From the NCBI RefSeq assembly GCF_028551255.1, contig NZ_CP117029.1, forward strand, positions 2,480,001 to 2,544,000: 64,000 nucleotides of DNA, written 5' to 3'. This DNA is from Vibrio tubiashii. Lineage in GTDB: Bacteria; Pseudomonadota; Gammaproteobacteria; Enterobacterales; Vibrionaceae. Positions 31,387 to 39,980 of this stretch are shown here, one piece after another. Position 1 is the first letter of the stretch. Every line of letters starts with the position of its first letter. A model generated the notes under the pieces. The model searched no databases and was not told the origin of the DNA. It saw nothing but the letters and a program-made list of their open reading frames with translations. Both the position numbers and the translations under genes were made by a program.

Positions 31387-31944
31387 TTAGACTTCCATCA
31401 ACTCTTTTTCTTTTGCTGCTAACACTTCATCAACTTGTTTCACAGCTGCGTCAGTGATTTTCTGGATTTCGTCTTGACCTTTACGATCTTCGTCTTCAGA
31501 AATTTCTTTGTCTTTTAGTAGCGCTTTTAGTTCGCCGTTAGCGTCACGACGGATGTTACGGATAGCAACACGGCCACCTTCAGCTTCGCCACGAACGATT
31601 TTAACTAGGTCTTTACGACGCTCTTCCGTTAGCGGTGGAAGTGGAACGCGAATGATAGTACCTGCAGACATAGGGTTTAGACCTAGGTCAGACATCATGA
31701 TCGCTTTTTCAACTTTAGGCGTTAGCTCTTTATCAAATACTGTGATTGCAAGCGTACGAGCATCTTCAGCAACGACGTTTGCTACCTGGTTTAGAGGCGT
31801 TGGTGCACCGTAGTACTCGACTGAAATGCCAGAAAGTAGGCTTGGGTGTGCACGGCCTGTGCGAACTTTAGAAAGGTTGTTTTTTAGCGCTTCAACGCTC
31901 TTATCCATGCGCTCTTGAGCGTCTTGTTTGATTTCGTTAATCAC
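31387..31944 (-). CDS. frr: Ribosome recycling factor
   Basis: A 185-residue protein, the exact length of E. coli RRF. It splits post-termination ribosomes together with EF-G. The three-helix bundle shows in the N-terminal helix ([20 protein letters not shown]) and the C-terminal helices with [20 protein letters not shown]. Conserved hinge and tip residues [15 protein letters not shown] are present. It is the fourth gene of the rpsB-tsf-pyrH-frr series. Confidence 0.98.
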   Translation of the reverse strand: MINEIKQDAQERMDKSVEALKNNLSKVRTGRAHPSLLSGISVEYYGAPTPLNQVANVVAEDARTLAITVFDKELTPKVEKAIMMSDLGLNPMSAGTIIRVPLPPLTEERRKDLVKIVRGEAEGGRVAIRNIRRDANGELKALLKDKEISEDEDRKGQDEIQKITDAAVKQVDEVLAAKEKELMEV

Positions 31945-32045
31945 AATATCACCTTAATGTGTAAATCTTTCTTCAAGAAAGCTTAATAGGGAGTCTTCAA
32001 AAGGCAATACCGCAGCACAATTGATTTATGCTGCGGCGATTAGAA

Positions 32046-32777
32046 TTACTCAGCGTCGCTGATTAGCGTGCCTTCTGCTTCACCCATAACCACGCGACGT
32101 AGTGCGCCTGGCTTATTCATATTGAATACACGGATTGGCATTTTGTGGTCACGTGCTAGTGTAAATGCTGCCAAATCCATTACTTTCAGTTCTTTTTCAA
32201 GAACAGCATTGAACGAAAGCTTATCATACAGCTCTGCGTCTGGGTTTGCTACTGGGTCAGCAGTAAATACGCCATCTACTTTTGTCGCTTTTAGAACTAC
32301 GTCCGCTTCGATCTCGATTCCGCGCAAACATGCAGCAGAATCTGTGGTAAAGAATGGGTTACCTGTACCTGCTGAGAAGATAACAACGCGGCCTTGACGC
32401 AGTTCACGAATCGCATCTGCCCAGTTGTAGTCATCACAGACACCTTTTAGAGGGATTGCTGACATTACACGCGCGTTTACGTAAGCACGGTGCAGCGCAT
32501 CACGCATCGCAAGACCGTTCATTACCGTCGCTAGCATACCCATGTGGTCACCAACAACACGGTTCATACCCGCTTCAGCAAGGCCTGCACCACGGAACAA
32601 GTTACCACCACCGATAACGACACCAACTTGAACACCAAGCTCAACCAACTCTTTTACTTCTTGGGCCATACGATCAAGGATTGCTGGATCGATGCCAAAA
32701 CCTTCTTCGCCTTGAAGTGCTTCACCACTTAGTTTTAACAGAATACGTTGATATGCTGGTTTAGGGTTCGTAGTCAT
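32046..32777 (-). CDS. pyrH: UMP kinase
   Basis: A 243-residue bacterial UMP kinase of the amino-acid kinase fold, making UDP; it is hexameric and GTP-activated in relatives. Motifs: [10 protein letters not shown] at the N-terminus, [11 protein letters not shown], and [16 protein letters not shown]. The 152-bp gap from tsf holds the tsf terminator and two small hairpins (one with arms 32855-32861 and 32867-32873), so pyrH probably has its own promoter or leader. Confidence 0.97.
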   Translation of the reverse strand: MTTNPKPAYQRILLKLSGEALQGEEGFGIDPAILDRMAQEVKELVELGVQVGVVIGGGNLFRGAGLAEAGMNRVVGDHMGMLATVMNGLAMRDALHRAYVNARVMSAIPLKGVCDDYNWADAIRELRQGRVVIFSAGTGNPFFTTDSAACLRGIEIEADVVLKATKVDGVFTADPVANPDAELYDKLSFNAVLEKELKVMDLAAFTLARDHKMPIRVFNMNKPGALRRVVMGEAEGTLISDAE

Positions 32778-32877
32778 GGAGTTTACCTTCCAAAAGAGAG
32801 TTGTTGATTAACAGTCATGGATAAAGACTTATCAAAAGTCTGCATCCATCACAGCTAAAGGTGGTGCCTTTAGTCGT

Positions 32878-32905
32878 AAAAAGACCGCAGCCTTGGCTAC
32901 GGTCT
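32878..32905 (-). terminator. Intrinsic terminator of tsf
   Basis: An 11-bp stem (32882-32892 with 32895-32905, one non-canonical or wobble position) is followed by UUUUU on the minus strand, 24 nt past the tsf stop. Confidence 0.82.
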
Positions 32906-32929
32906 AAACTTTGTGCGTATCTCTAAGGA

Positions 32930-33772
32930 TTAACCTTTTTGAGCAGCAGCTACTTCTTCAGCGAAGCTCATTTCTTCTGCTTTCTCGATACCTTCACCTA
33001 CTTCTAGGCGAACGAATGTAGCAACAGAAGCGCCTTTTTCTTTCAGCATTTCGCCAACAGATTTCTTAGGCTCCATGATGAACGCTTGACCAGTTAGAGA
33101 GATTTCGCCAGTGAATTTCTTCATGCGGCCAACAACCATCTTCTCAGCGATCTCAGCAGGCTTGCCTTCGTTCATAGCGATTTCAACTTGAACTTCTTTC
33201 TCTTTAGCAACTACGTCAGCTGGTACGTCTTCTGGGTTAACGTACTCTGGCTTAGAAGCAGCAACGTGCATTGCAACGTGCTTAAGAGTTTCAGCGTCGC
33301 CTTCACCAGCAACAACTACACCGATCTTCTCGCCGTGACGGTAAGAAGCGATAGCAGAACCTTCAACGTATTGAACGCGACGGATGTTGATGTTTTCACC
33401 GATCTTAGCAACTAGAGCAACACGCTCTTCTTCGAATTTAGCTACTAGTTCTTCAACAGAAGCTTTAGATGCTAGAGCGTCAGCTGCAACTTTCTCTGCA
33501 AATGCAGTGAAGTTACCATCTTTAGCAACGAAGTCAGTTTGGCAGTTAACTTCAAGAAGAACAGCAACACCGTTTTCTTCTTTGATGATGATTGCGCCTT
33601 CAGCAGCTACGTTACCTGCTTTCTTAGCAGCTTTAGCAGCACCTGATTTACGCATGTTTTCGATTGCTAGTTCGATGTCAGCGTTTGCTTCAACAAGCGC
33701 TTTCTTACATTCCATCATGCCTGCGCCAGTACGTTCGCGCAGTTCTTTAACTAGAGCAGCAGTAACAGCCAT
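32930..33772 (-). CDS. tsf: Translation elongation factor Ts
   Basis: A 280-residue nucleotide exchange factor for EF-Tu. The N-terminal UBA-like domain ([20 protein letters not shown]) and the EF-Tu-contacting motif [10 protein letters not shown] near residue 80 are present. It pairs with rpsB in the conserved rpsB-tsf operon, although a strong hairpin lies between the two genes here. Length is normal (E. coli 283). Confidence 0.98.
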   Translation of the reverse strand: MAVTAALVKELRERTGAGMMECKKALVEANADIELAIENMRKSGAAKAAKKAGNVAAEGAIIIKEENGVAVLLEVNCQTDFVAKDGNFTAFAEKVAADALASKASVEELVAKFEEERVALVAKIGENINIRRVQYVEGSAIASYRHGEKIGVVVAGEGDAETLKHVAMHVAASKPEYVNPEDVPADVVAKEKEVQVEIAMNEGKPAEIAEKMVVGRMKKFTGEISLTGQAFIMEPKKSVGEMLKEKGASVATFVRLEVGEGIEKAEEMSFAEEVAAAQKG

Positions 33773-33803
33773 TCTCTATTCCTCAGTTGATTCTGTATTT
33801 GGT

Positions 33804-33834
33804 AAAAAACAGGGGCCTACATTTTCGGCCCCTG
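33804..33834 (-). terminator. Terminator-like hairpin between rpsB and tsf
   Basis: An 8-bp GC-rich stem (33810-33817 with 33827-33834) is followed by six U residues on the minus strand. It lies 70 nt past the rpsB stop and would attenuate transcription into tsf, allowing different amounts of S2 and EF-Ts. Confidence 0.85.
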
Positions 33835-33903
33835 CTGATAACTATAACTCAGTTTATGCTACAACTGGGTTGCACATAATCTAAGTGTGACTCGGAGCCG
33901 CTA

Positions 33904-34632
33904 TTATTCAGCTTCTACGAAACCATCTTTTTCAGCAGCAACAGCTACGTCTTTGTTACGACCTTCAGTTACTGAAGTTGCAGCAGCGTTTAGGTAAAGC
34001 TGAACTGCACGGATCGCATCGTCGTTACCTGGGATGATGTAGTCAACGCCGTCTGGGTTAGAGTTAGTATCTACTACAGCGTAAACTGGAATACCTAGGT
34101 TGTTTGCTTCTTTAATCGCAATGTGCTCGTGATCAGCGTCGATTACGAATAGAGCGTCTGGTAGGCCGCCCATATCTTTGATACCACCAAGAGACTTCTC
34201 TAGCTTCTCCATTTCACGAGTACGCATTAGAGCTTCTTTCTTAGTTAGCTTATCAAAAGTACCGTCTTGAGCTTGAGCTTCAAGATCTTTTAGACGCTTG
34301 ATTGACTGACGAACAGTTTTGTAGTTTGTAAGCATACCGCCTAACCAGCGGTTGTTTACGTAGAACTGGTTGCTTGCGATTGCAGCTTCTTTAACAGCTT
34401 CAGATGCAGCGCGCTTAGTACCAACGAATAGAACTTTACCTTTCTTCTCGCCAACTTTAGCTAGTTCAGCTAGAGCGTCGTTGAACATTGGTACAGTTTT
34501 TTCTAGGTTGATGATATGAACCTTGTTACGAGCACCAAAGATGAATGGCTTCATTTTTGGGTTCCAGTAACGAGTCTGGTGACCGAAGTGAACACCAGCT
34601 TTTAACATATCGCGCATTGATACAGTTGCCAT
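33904..34632 (-). CDS. rpsB: 30S ribosomal protein S2
   Basis: A 242-residue small-subunit protein. The start at 34632 ([10 protein letters not shown]) is the family-standard N-terminus with GAGG 8-9 nt upstream; the longer frame to 34665 is leader RNA. Motifs: [16 protein letters not shown] and [16 protein letters not shown]. The leader folds so that a distal CCCCAUA can pair with UAUGGGG next to the ribosome binding site, fitting feedback control by S2 known in E. coli. Confidence 0.98.
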   Translation of the reverse strand: MATVSMRDMLKAGVHFGHQTRYWNPKMKPFIFGARNKVHIINLEKTVPMFNDALAELAKVGEKKGKVLFVGTKRAASEAVKEAAIASNQFYVNNRWLGGMLTNYKTVRQSIKRLKDLEAQAQDGTFDKLTKKEALMRTREMEKLEKSLGGIKDMGGLPDALFVIDADHEHIAIKEANNLGIPVYAVVDTNSNPDGVDYIIPGNDDAIRAVQLYLNAAATSVTEGRNKDVAVAAEKDGFVEAE

Positions 34633-34806
34633 TTTAAAATCCTCTATGGGGTTAGGCCTCCACATCCCCCATAACTCCGACTAGGCTTCTGCCCAGCACC
34701 CCGGAATATGTGACGGAATGTGTGTGATTTAAAGATATAAGTTAGTTGGAAGTAACCAGCTTCGCCACTGAGATGAACTTAGCAGAGAGAACTGACCACA
34801 TTTCCG
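34633..34806 (-). ncRNA. rpsB leader RNA (t44-type S2 autoregulatory element)
   Basis: The about 170-nt leader from the predicted start near 34806 to the rpsB ATG sits in the map-rpsB gap, exactly where the t44/S2-leader RNA family lies in E. coli. Seen directly: UAUGGGG (34673-34667) can pair with CCCCAUA (34651-34645), just before the GAGG ribosome binding site, and CACAU/AUGUG and GGGCAGAAGCC elements lie in between. This looks like a structured, possibly pseudoknotted element. S2-mediated repression is known from E. coli and inferred here. Confidence 0.75.
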
Positions 34807-34812
34807 GCGCGC

Positions 34813-34821
34813 TTTATACCA
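34813..34821 (-). promoter_or_regulatory. rpsB promoter (extended -10, GC discriminator)
   Basis: The minus strand reads TGGTATAAAGCGCGCC: an extended -10 (TGG plus TATAAA) followed by a GC-rich discriminator, the usual mark of stringently controlled ribosomal promoters. No good -35 box is visible at normal spacing. Confidence 0.6.
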
Positions 34822-34905
34822 TATTTTCACCCATCCTGGCTAGTAAAAACTTTTCCACCTCTATTGAGTGCACTATTGCCAATACAGCACGTATTAGAAG
34901 AATCG

Positions 34906-34934
34906 TTCTCATTATGAGGTGTTCCTGATAGAAT
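34906..34934 (+). promoter_or_regulatory. Candidate map promoter
   Basis: TTCTCA (34906-34911) and TAGAAT (34929-34934) are spaced by 17 bp, about 49 bp before the map start and divergent from rpsB. Confidence 0.5.
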
Positions 34935-34982
34935 GCGCCCATTCGCACCTTAGAGTGCAACTAAATTAAGTAGAGAAAGCCA

Positions 34983-35861
34983 ATGTCAATCAAGATTAAA
35001 ACAGCTGAAGAAATCGAACGTATGAGACTCGCGGGCGCTTTGGCCGCTGAGATCCTAGAGATGATCGAACCTCACATCAAAGAGGGTGTGACTACAGATG
35101 AATTGAACCAGATTTGTCACGATTACGGGATTGAAAAAGGCGCCTACTCTGCCCCACTTGATTACCACGGATTTCCAAAATCAATCTGTACTTCAATCAA
35201 CCATATCGTCTGCCATGGTATCCCTGCCTCTGAGGACGAAGTGGGTAGCAACGGTCAACTAAAGCCTGCGATCCTTAAGAATGGCGACATCATCAACGTC
35301 GACATTACGGTTATCATTCCAGATGATGAAGGTGCAGACCTAAGCGTTCGCCCACAAGGTTACCACGGCGACACGTCAAAAATGTTCTTTGTTGGCGATG
35401 TTTCTCCAGCGGATAAGCGCCTATGTATGGTGACTCAAGAGGCACTGTATGTTGGTATGCGTAAGGTGAAACCTGGCGCAACTGTGGGTGATATCGGCAC
35501 TGCGATTGAAAAATACATCAAAGAAAACAACAAGAAGAACCCACGTAATAAGTTCTCTATTGTTAAAGATTTCTGTGGTCACGGCATTGGTAACGAATTC
35601 CATGAAGAGCCGCAAATTGTTCACTACAAGAACAACGACCGCCGCGTTCTAAAAGAAGGCATGTGCTTTACCATTGAACCAATGATTAACGCAGGTAAAT
35701 TCGGTGTGAGCGTAGATGCTGAAGATGACTGGACAGTCTACACAGGCGACGGTAAGAAATCGGCTCAGTATGAGCACACCATTCTCGTCACCAAGACAGG
35801 TTGTGAAGTGTTAACACTGCGTAGCGATGACACTATCCCTCGAATGATGAACAACGCTTAA
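34983..35861 (+). CDS. map: Methionine aminopeptidase type I
   Basis: A 292-residue pita-bread metalloprotease that removes the initiator methionine from nascent proteins. Metal ligands are recognisable in INVDITV, GYHGDTSKMF, GHGIGNEFHEEP, TIEPMIN and QYEHT (two Asp, one His, two Glu). It is slightly longer than the 264-residue E. coli enzyme. It is divergent from rpsB and precedes glnD as in E. coli, with a terminator between them. Confidence 0.96.
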   Translation: MSIKIKTAEEIERMRLAGALAAEILEMIEPHIKEGVTTDELNQICHDYGIEKGAYSAPLDYHGFPKSICTSINHIVCHGIPASEDEVGSNGQLKPAILKNGDIINVDITVIIPDDEGADLSVRPQGYHGDTSKMFFVGDVSPADKRLCMVTQEALYVGMRKVKPGATVGDIGTAIEKYIKENNKKNPRNKFSIVKDFCGHGIGNEFHEEPQIVHYKNNDRRVLKEGMCFTIEPMINAGKFGVSVDAEDDWTVYTGDGKKSAQYEHTILVTKTGCEVLTLRSDDTIPRMMNNA

Positions 35862-35871
35862 CCTCCTTTCA

Positions 35872-35901
35872 ATATCCCCGCATCGTCGGGGATATTTTTT
35901 T
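35872..35901 (+). terminator. Intrinsic terminator of map
   Basis: ATATCCCCG (35872-35880) pairs with CGGGGATAT (35887-35895), followed by a run of T, 10 nt past the map stop. Confidence 0.9.
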
Positions 35902-35959
35902 ATTGATGCCATTTTGTTAGATTAGTTCTCACTAGGACTATTTTGCATGGATTCGCTGT

Positions 35960-38581
35960 ATGCCCTTTCAATCGCCGCTCACACTCGAAGAGCAACAAAT
36001 TTCCATTGGTGAGTTAAAAAACCAACTCGAAAATTTTGCCAATTATCAGAAGCAAGAGTTTCTCGCTCATCACCCTGTGACCAATTTAGTGCTCGGTCGA
36101 GCCGAATATATTGATTTACTGCTCAACCGCCTGTGGGACCACTTTGGTTTTTCTAACCTGCCGAACATCAGTCTTGTTGCAGTTGGTGGCTATGGCCGAG
36201 GTGAGTTACACCCTCTTTCAGATATCGACATTCTTGTCGTCTCTCGTAAAGCACTTCCTGACTCCCTTAAAGGCAAGGTTAGTGAGTTCATCACCTTACT
36301 GTGGGATTTGCGATTAGAAGTTGGTCACGCCGTTCGTAGTGTTGAAGAGTGTGCCGAGATTGGTAAAGACGACTTAACCGTAGCGACTAACTTACAGGAA
36401 GCTCGCCTACTCTGTGGTTGCGAAGATACCTTCCACCAGCTGAGGATGGTTATTCACTCTGAGTCGTTTTGGCCAAGTGAGGTATTTTACAAAGCGAAGG
36501 TCAAAGAGCAGCGTGACCGTCACGCGCGATACCATGACACCACCTACAACCTTGAGCCTGATATCAAATCCACGCCGGGCGGCTTGAGAGATATCCATAC
36601 GCTAAGCTGGGTTGCACGTCGCCATTTTGGGGCCACTTCATTACTTGAGATGAGCCAATACGGTTTTCTCACCGATGCAGAATATCGTGAGCTCGTTGAA
36701 TGTCAGGACTTCTTGTGGCGAGTCCGTTTTGCACTGCATATTGAGCTTAAACGTTACGACAATCGCCTCACCTTCGCCCACCAAGCACAAGTGGCCGAAA
36801 GCTTAGGCTTTGCTGGTGAAGGAAACCGTGGCGTTGAGATGATGATGAAAGAGTTCTATCGCACGTTGCGCCGCGTGGCAGAGCTCAACAAAATGTTGCT
36901 AAAGCTATTTGACCAAGCGATCTTAGAAAATGGCGTCGAGGCTGAACCAGTCGTTCTCAGCGAAGATTTCCAACGCCGCGGCCACTTGATTGAAGCGCGT
37001 AAACCTGCCTTATTCCAAGCTCGCCCGGAAACAATTTTGGATATGTTCCTACATATTGCCAACGATTCCACCATAGAAGGGGTCGCCCCTCCGACTATGC
37101 GCCAGCTGCGTACTGCAAGGCGAAGACTGAATAAGTTCCTGCACACGATTCCTGAAGCGAGAGAGAAGTTTCTCGATTTATGTCGTCACCCTAATGCGCT
37201 GCATAAAGCCTTTAGCTTGATGCACAAACTAGGCGTACTAGCTGCTTACCTGCCTCAGTGGAGCCAAATCGTCGGTCAAATGCAGTTCGACCTATTCCAT
37301 GTTTACACCGTTGATGAACACAGTGTTCGTCTACTCAAGCACATCAATACTTTTAGCGATCCGAACAACCATGGTAAGCACCCAATCTGTTGCGAAGTCT
37401 ACCCGCGCATTCAGAAAAAAGAATTGCTGATTATCGCCGCTATTTTCCACGATATCGGCAAAGGTCGCGGCGGTGACCACTCGGTGATAGGTGAAGGCGA
37501 AGCCTACGATTTCTGTATCGAGCATGGGTTATCTAAACCAGAAGCTAAACTAGTCGCTTGGTTGGTTAGGCATCACTTGTTGATGTCAGTGACCGCTCAA
37601 CGCCGTGATATCTACGATCCTGAGGTGATTACTGAGTTCGCCAAAAAAGTTCGCGATGAGGAATACTTAGAGTATCTGGTCTGTCTAACTGTTGCCGATA
37701 TCTGCGCCACCAACCCTGAGCTGTGGAACAGTTGGAAGCGAACCTTGCTTGCTGAGCTCTTTTATTCAACCCAACGTGCGCTGCGCCGCGGCTTAGAAAA
37801 CCCTGTTGATGTTAGAGAGCGGATTCGTCACAACCAGCACTTGGCGTCAGCGCTCTTACGCAAAGAAGGGTTTAACGCGCGCGAAATTGAAGTGCTGTGG
37901 CAAAGGTTTAAAGCAGACTATTTCTTGCGCCATACCCATAAGCAAATTGCTTGGCACTGTTCTCATTTACTGCGTCACGATGATCACTCACAACCTCTGA
38001 TCTTAATTTCAAAGAAAGCGACCCGTGGCGGTACGGAAGTGTTTGTTTATAGCAAAGATCAGCATGCGCTGTTTGCTACAGTGGTTGCAGAGCTTGACCG
38101 AAGAAACTTTAACGTCCATGACGCGCAAGTTATGACTAGTAAAGATGGCTACGTTCTCGATACTTTCATGGTACTCGACCAAAATGGTGATGTGGTTGAT
38201 GAAAGCCGACATAAAGCGGTTATCAAACACCTTGCTCATGTACTGGAAGATGGCCGACCTACAAAAATCAAGACGCGTCGTGTCCCTCGAAACCTACAGC
38301 ACTTCAAGGTCAAAACTCAGGTCGACTTCTTACCGACTAAAAGTAAGAAACGTACCCTACTTGAGTTCGTTGCCTTAGATACACCAGGCTTACTGGCCAC
38401 TGTGGGGGCGACTTTTGCCGACTCGGGCGTTCACCTGCATGCCGCGAAAATCACCACCATAGGCGAACGCGCAGAAGATTTATTCATCATTACTAGTGAG
38501 AGTGGCGGTAAATTGAATGAAGAGCAGCAACAAGAGCTTAGAGATAAGCTCATAAAAAACGTCGCAGAACTAGCACCTTAA
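35960..38581 (+). CDS. glnD: [Protein-PII] uridylyltransferase / uridylyl-removing enzyme
   Basis: An 873-residue bifunctional glutamine sensor. It uridylylates PII (GlnB Tyr51) at low glutamine and removes UMP at high glutamine. The N-terminal nucleotidyltransferase motif is VGGYGRGELHPLSDIDILV, the central HD hydrolase has IFHDIGKGRGGDHS, and two ACT domains occupy the C-terminus (around 700-780 and 800-873). Its substrate gene glnB is at 13.1 kb of the same window. Gene order map-glnD-yaeH-like resembles E. coli, where dapD intervenes. Confidence 0.97.
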   Translation: MPFQSPLTLEEQQISIGELKNQLENFANYQKQEFLAHHPVTNLVLGRAEYIDLLLNRLWDHFGFSNLPNISLVAVGGYGRGELHPLSDIDILVVSRKALPDSLKGKVSEFITLLWDLRLEVGHAVRSVEECAEIGKDDLTVATNLQEARLLCGCEDTFHQLRMVIHSESFWPSEVFYKAKVKEQRDRHARYHDTTYNLEPDIKSTPGGLRDIHTLSWVARRHFGATSLLEMSQYGFLTDAEYRELVECQDFLWRVRFALHIELKRYDNRLTFAHQAQVAESLGFAGEGNRGVEMMMKEFYRTLRRVAELNKMLLKLFDQAILENGVEAEPVVLSEDFQRRGHLIEARKPALFQARPETILDMFLHIANDSTIEGVAPPTMRQLRTARRRLNKFLHTIPEAREKFLDLCRHPNALHKAFSLMHKLGVLAAYLPQWSQIVGQMQFDLFHVYTVDEHSVRLLKHINTFSDPNNHGKHPICCEVYPRIQKKELLIIAAIFHDIGKGRGGDHSVIGEGEAYDFCIEHGLSKPEAKLVAWLVRHHLLMSVTAQRRDIYDPEVITEFAKKVRDEEYLEYLVCLTVADICATNPELWNSWKRTLLAELFYSTQRALRRGLENPVDVRERIRHNQHLASALLRKEGFNAREIEVLWQRFKADYFLRHTHKQIAWHCSHLLRHDDHSQPLILISKKATRGGTEVFVYSKDQHALFATVVAELDRRNFNVHDAQVMTSKDGYVLDTFMVLDQNGDVVDESRHKAVIKHLAHVLEDGRPTKIKTRRVPRNLQHFKVKTQVDFLPTKSKKRTLLEFVALDTPGLLATVGATFADSGVHLHAAKITTIGERAEDLFIITSESGGKLNEEQQQELRDKLIKNVAELAP

Positions 38582-38593
38582 GCGATCTCGACC

Positions 38594-38613
38594 ACAAGTT
38601 GCCAACTTGTTTC
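38594..38613 (+). terminator. Weak hairpin after glnD
   Basis: ACAAGTT (38594-38600) pairs with AACTTGT (38604-38610) with a 3-nt loop and a short T run, 12 nt past the glnD stop. The U-tract is poor. Confidence 0.4.
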
Positions 38614-38722
38614 AAAAAGCGCTGTCTACCACGATCATAGGCTGCTACATTAATAGTGAATTGTTCATTCCCTGCTCATTTTTGGGGTAGGGATAATTAC
38701 TGCAACACAATAGAGGTAGCCT

Positions 38723-39106
38723 ATGTATCCACACCTCACTGGTTTAGGTATTCACGATCCTAAACAAATTGAGCGCTATTCCCTTCGTCAAGAAGCGCAC
38801 AAGGATGTGTTAAAAATCTATTTTCGTAAGCAAAAAGGTGAGCTGTTTGCGAAAAGCGTCAAGTTCAAGTACCCACGACAGGTGAAAAATGTCCTCGTCG
38901 ACAGCGGCAGTCACAAGTACAAAGAAGTCACGGAAATTAACCGTAACCTCACTCTCGTTATAGATGAGTTAAACAAACTGACGAAACCTGAAAAAGCGGT
39001 CGAAGTTGACGTTAAAGAGAAGATACTGTCTGACCTACGTCATCTAGAGAAAGTCGTTTCAAGTAAGATTGCAGAGATTGAAGCGGATTTAGATAAGCTT
39101 AAATAG
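38723..39106 (+). CDS. DUF3461 protein, YaeH homologue
   Basis: A 127-residue soluble protein clearly related to E. coli YaeH: the N-terminal block with [13 protein letters not shown] sequence, then [24 protein letters not shown] and the C-terminal helix [20 protein letters not shown] align along the full length. No function is known for the family. The C-terminal third looks like a helical, coiled-coil-prone segment. AGAGGT lies 5-10 nt before the ATG. It is monocistronic with its own terminator. Confidence 0.9.
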   Translation: MYPHLTGLGIHDPKQIERYSLRQEAHKDVLKIYFRKQKGELFAKSVKFKYPRQVKNVLVDSGSHKYKEVTEINRNLTLVIDELNKLTKPEKAVEVDVKEKILSDLRHLEKVVSSKIAEIEADLDKLK

Positions 39107-39113
39107 GATGGAA

Positions 39114-39219
39114 GAACGCTGCGCTACGGGATTCGAGAGCGCTTCGCTTCAAGAAATCTAATTATTTCAGAGGGTTGATGTGAGAGCATCAATCCTTTTT
39201 GTTTGCGAACGCTGCGCTA
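39114..39219. repeat. 13-bp direct repeat flanking the yaeH-like terminator
   Basis: GAACGCTGCGCTA occurs at 39114-39126 and again at 39207-39219, the second copy directly abutting the octanucleotide array. Between them lie a short AGCG-CTT-CGCT palindrome and the terminator. Such GC-rich palindromic scraps look like dispersed intergenic repeats. Confidence 0.7.
39172..39200 (+). terminator. Intrinsic terminator of the yaeH-like gene
   Basis: A 9-bp stem with one G-U pair (39172-39180 with 39187-39195) is followed by TTTTT, 66 nt past the stop. Confidence 0.8.
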
Positions 39220-39220
39220 T

Positions 39221-39356
39221 GGATAACTGGATAACTGGATAACTCGATAACTGGATAACTCGATAACTGGATAACTCGATAACTCGATAACTCGATAACT
39301 CGATAACTCGATAACTCGATAACTCGATAACTCGATAACTCGATAACTCGATAACT
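39221..39356. repeat. Tandem octanucleotide array, 17 units of (G/C)GATAACT
   Basis: Exactly 17 consecutive 8-bp units cover 136 bp. Reading on the plus strand, units 1-3, 5 and 7 are GGATAACT and the others CGATAACT, with the last ten units identical. Array homogeneity at one end points to recent expansion by slippage. The unit length is not a multiple of three; the minus-strand frame running through it repeats every 24 bp and is not a credible gene. The remaining 39357-39461 holds two GGGC-nnn-GCCC micro-hairpins (39402-39412, 39445-39455). Confidence 0.95.
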
Positions 39357-39461
39357 AAAGTTGCTCCGCGATGGCAGAGTAGTCAATCTAGTTTTCCAGC
39401 AGGGCGAAGCCCGATCCCGTTCTCCCGAAACGAAGTGTTCCATAGGGCAACGCCCGCTCCC

Positions 39462-39968
39462 TTACATCAACCAGCCCGCGTATTTGCCGACCAGATAAAG
39501 CGCCACACCTGCCATCACGCCTGCGACGATATCATCAAGCATAATACCTAAGCCGCCGTGGACTCGCTTGTCGAGCCAGCCAATAGGCCAAGGTTTTACC
39601 ATATCGAAGAAACGAAATAGCACAAACCCTGTCAGTAACCACTTCCAATCTGTCGCAGAAAGGTTAAACAGTGGCACCACCAGCATAGTGATCCAAAAAC
39701 CTGCGAATTCATCCCAGACAATTGAGCCATGGTCATGCACGCCCATGTCATCAGAGGTGATTTGACAAATCTTGATACCAATAAAGCACGAGGCAATAAC
39801 AGCAATCACATACAGAGGCAGTGGCAGCTGAACAAGTAGTAAATAAAAAGGGATAGCTGCTAAGGTGCCCATTGTGCCCGGGACAATTGGCGATAATCCG
39901 CTACCAAAACCGGTTGCCAATAAGTGCCACGGGTTCTTTAGAGAAATAAGAGTTAAGGGGTTATTCAT
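39462..39968 (-). CDS. pgpA: Phosphatidylglycerophosphatase A
   Basis: A 168-residue integral membrane phosphatase that converts phosphatidylglycerophosphate to phosphatidylglycerol. The N-terminal block NPWHLLATGFGSGLSPIVPGTMGTLAAIP is the PgpA signature, and acidic residues in VHDHGSIVWDEFAGFW and MLDDIVAG are conserved. About four hydrophobic segments are visible. It follows thiL by 12 bp as in E. coli (nusB-thiL-pgpA). Confidence 0.95.
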   Translation of the reverse strand: MNNPLTLISLKNPWHLLATGFGSGLSPIVPGTMGTLAAIPFYLLLVQLPLPLYVIAVIASCFIGIKICQITSDDMGVHDHGSIVWDEFAGFWITMLVVPLFNLSATDWKWLLTGFVLFRFFDMVKPWPIGWLDKRVHGGLGIMLDDIVAGVMAGVALYLVGKYAGWLM

Positions 39969-39980
39969 AGTTAATACTGT

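Noticed and set aside
39221..39356. CRISPR-like array
   Set aside because: Units are 8 bp with no spacers; it is a plain tandem repeat, and no cas genes are present.
39189..39443. 84-codon minus-strand frame with SSYRVIEL repeats
   Set aside because: It is the octanucleotide array read in frame every 24 bp, with no ribosome binding site; it is a consequence of the repeat.
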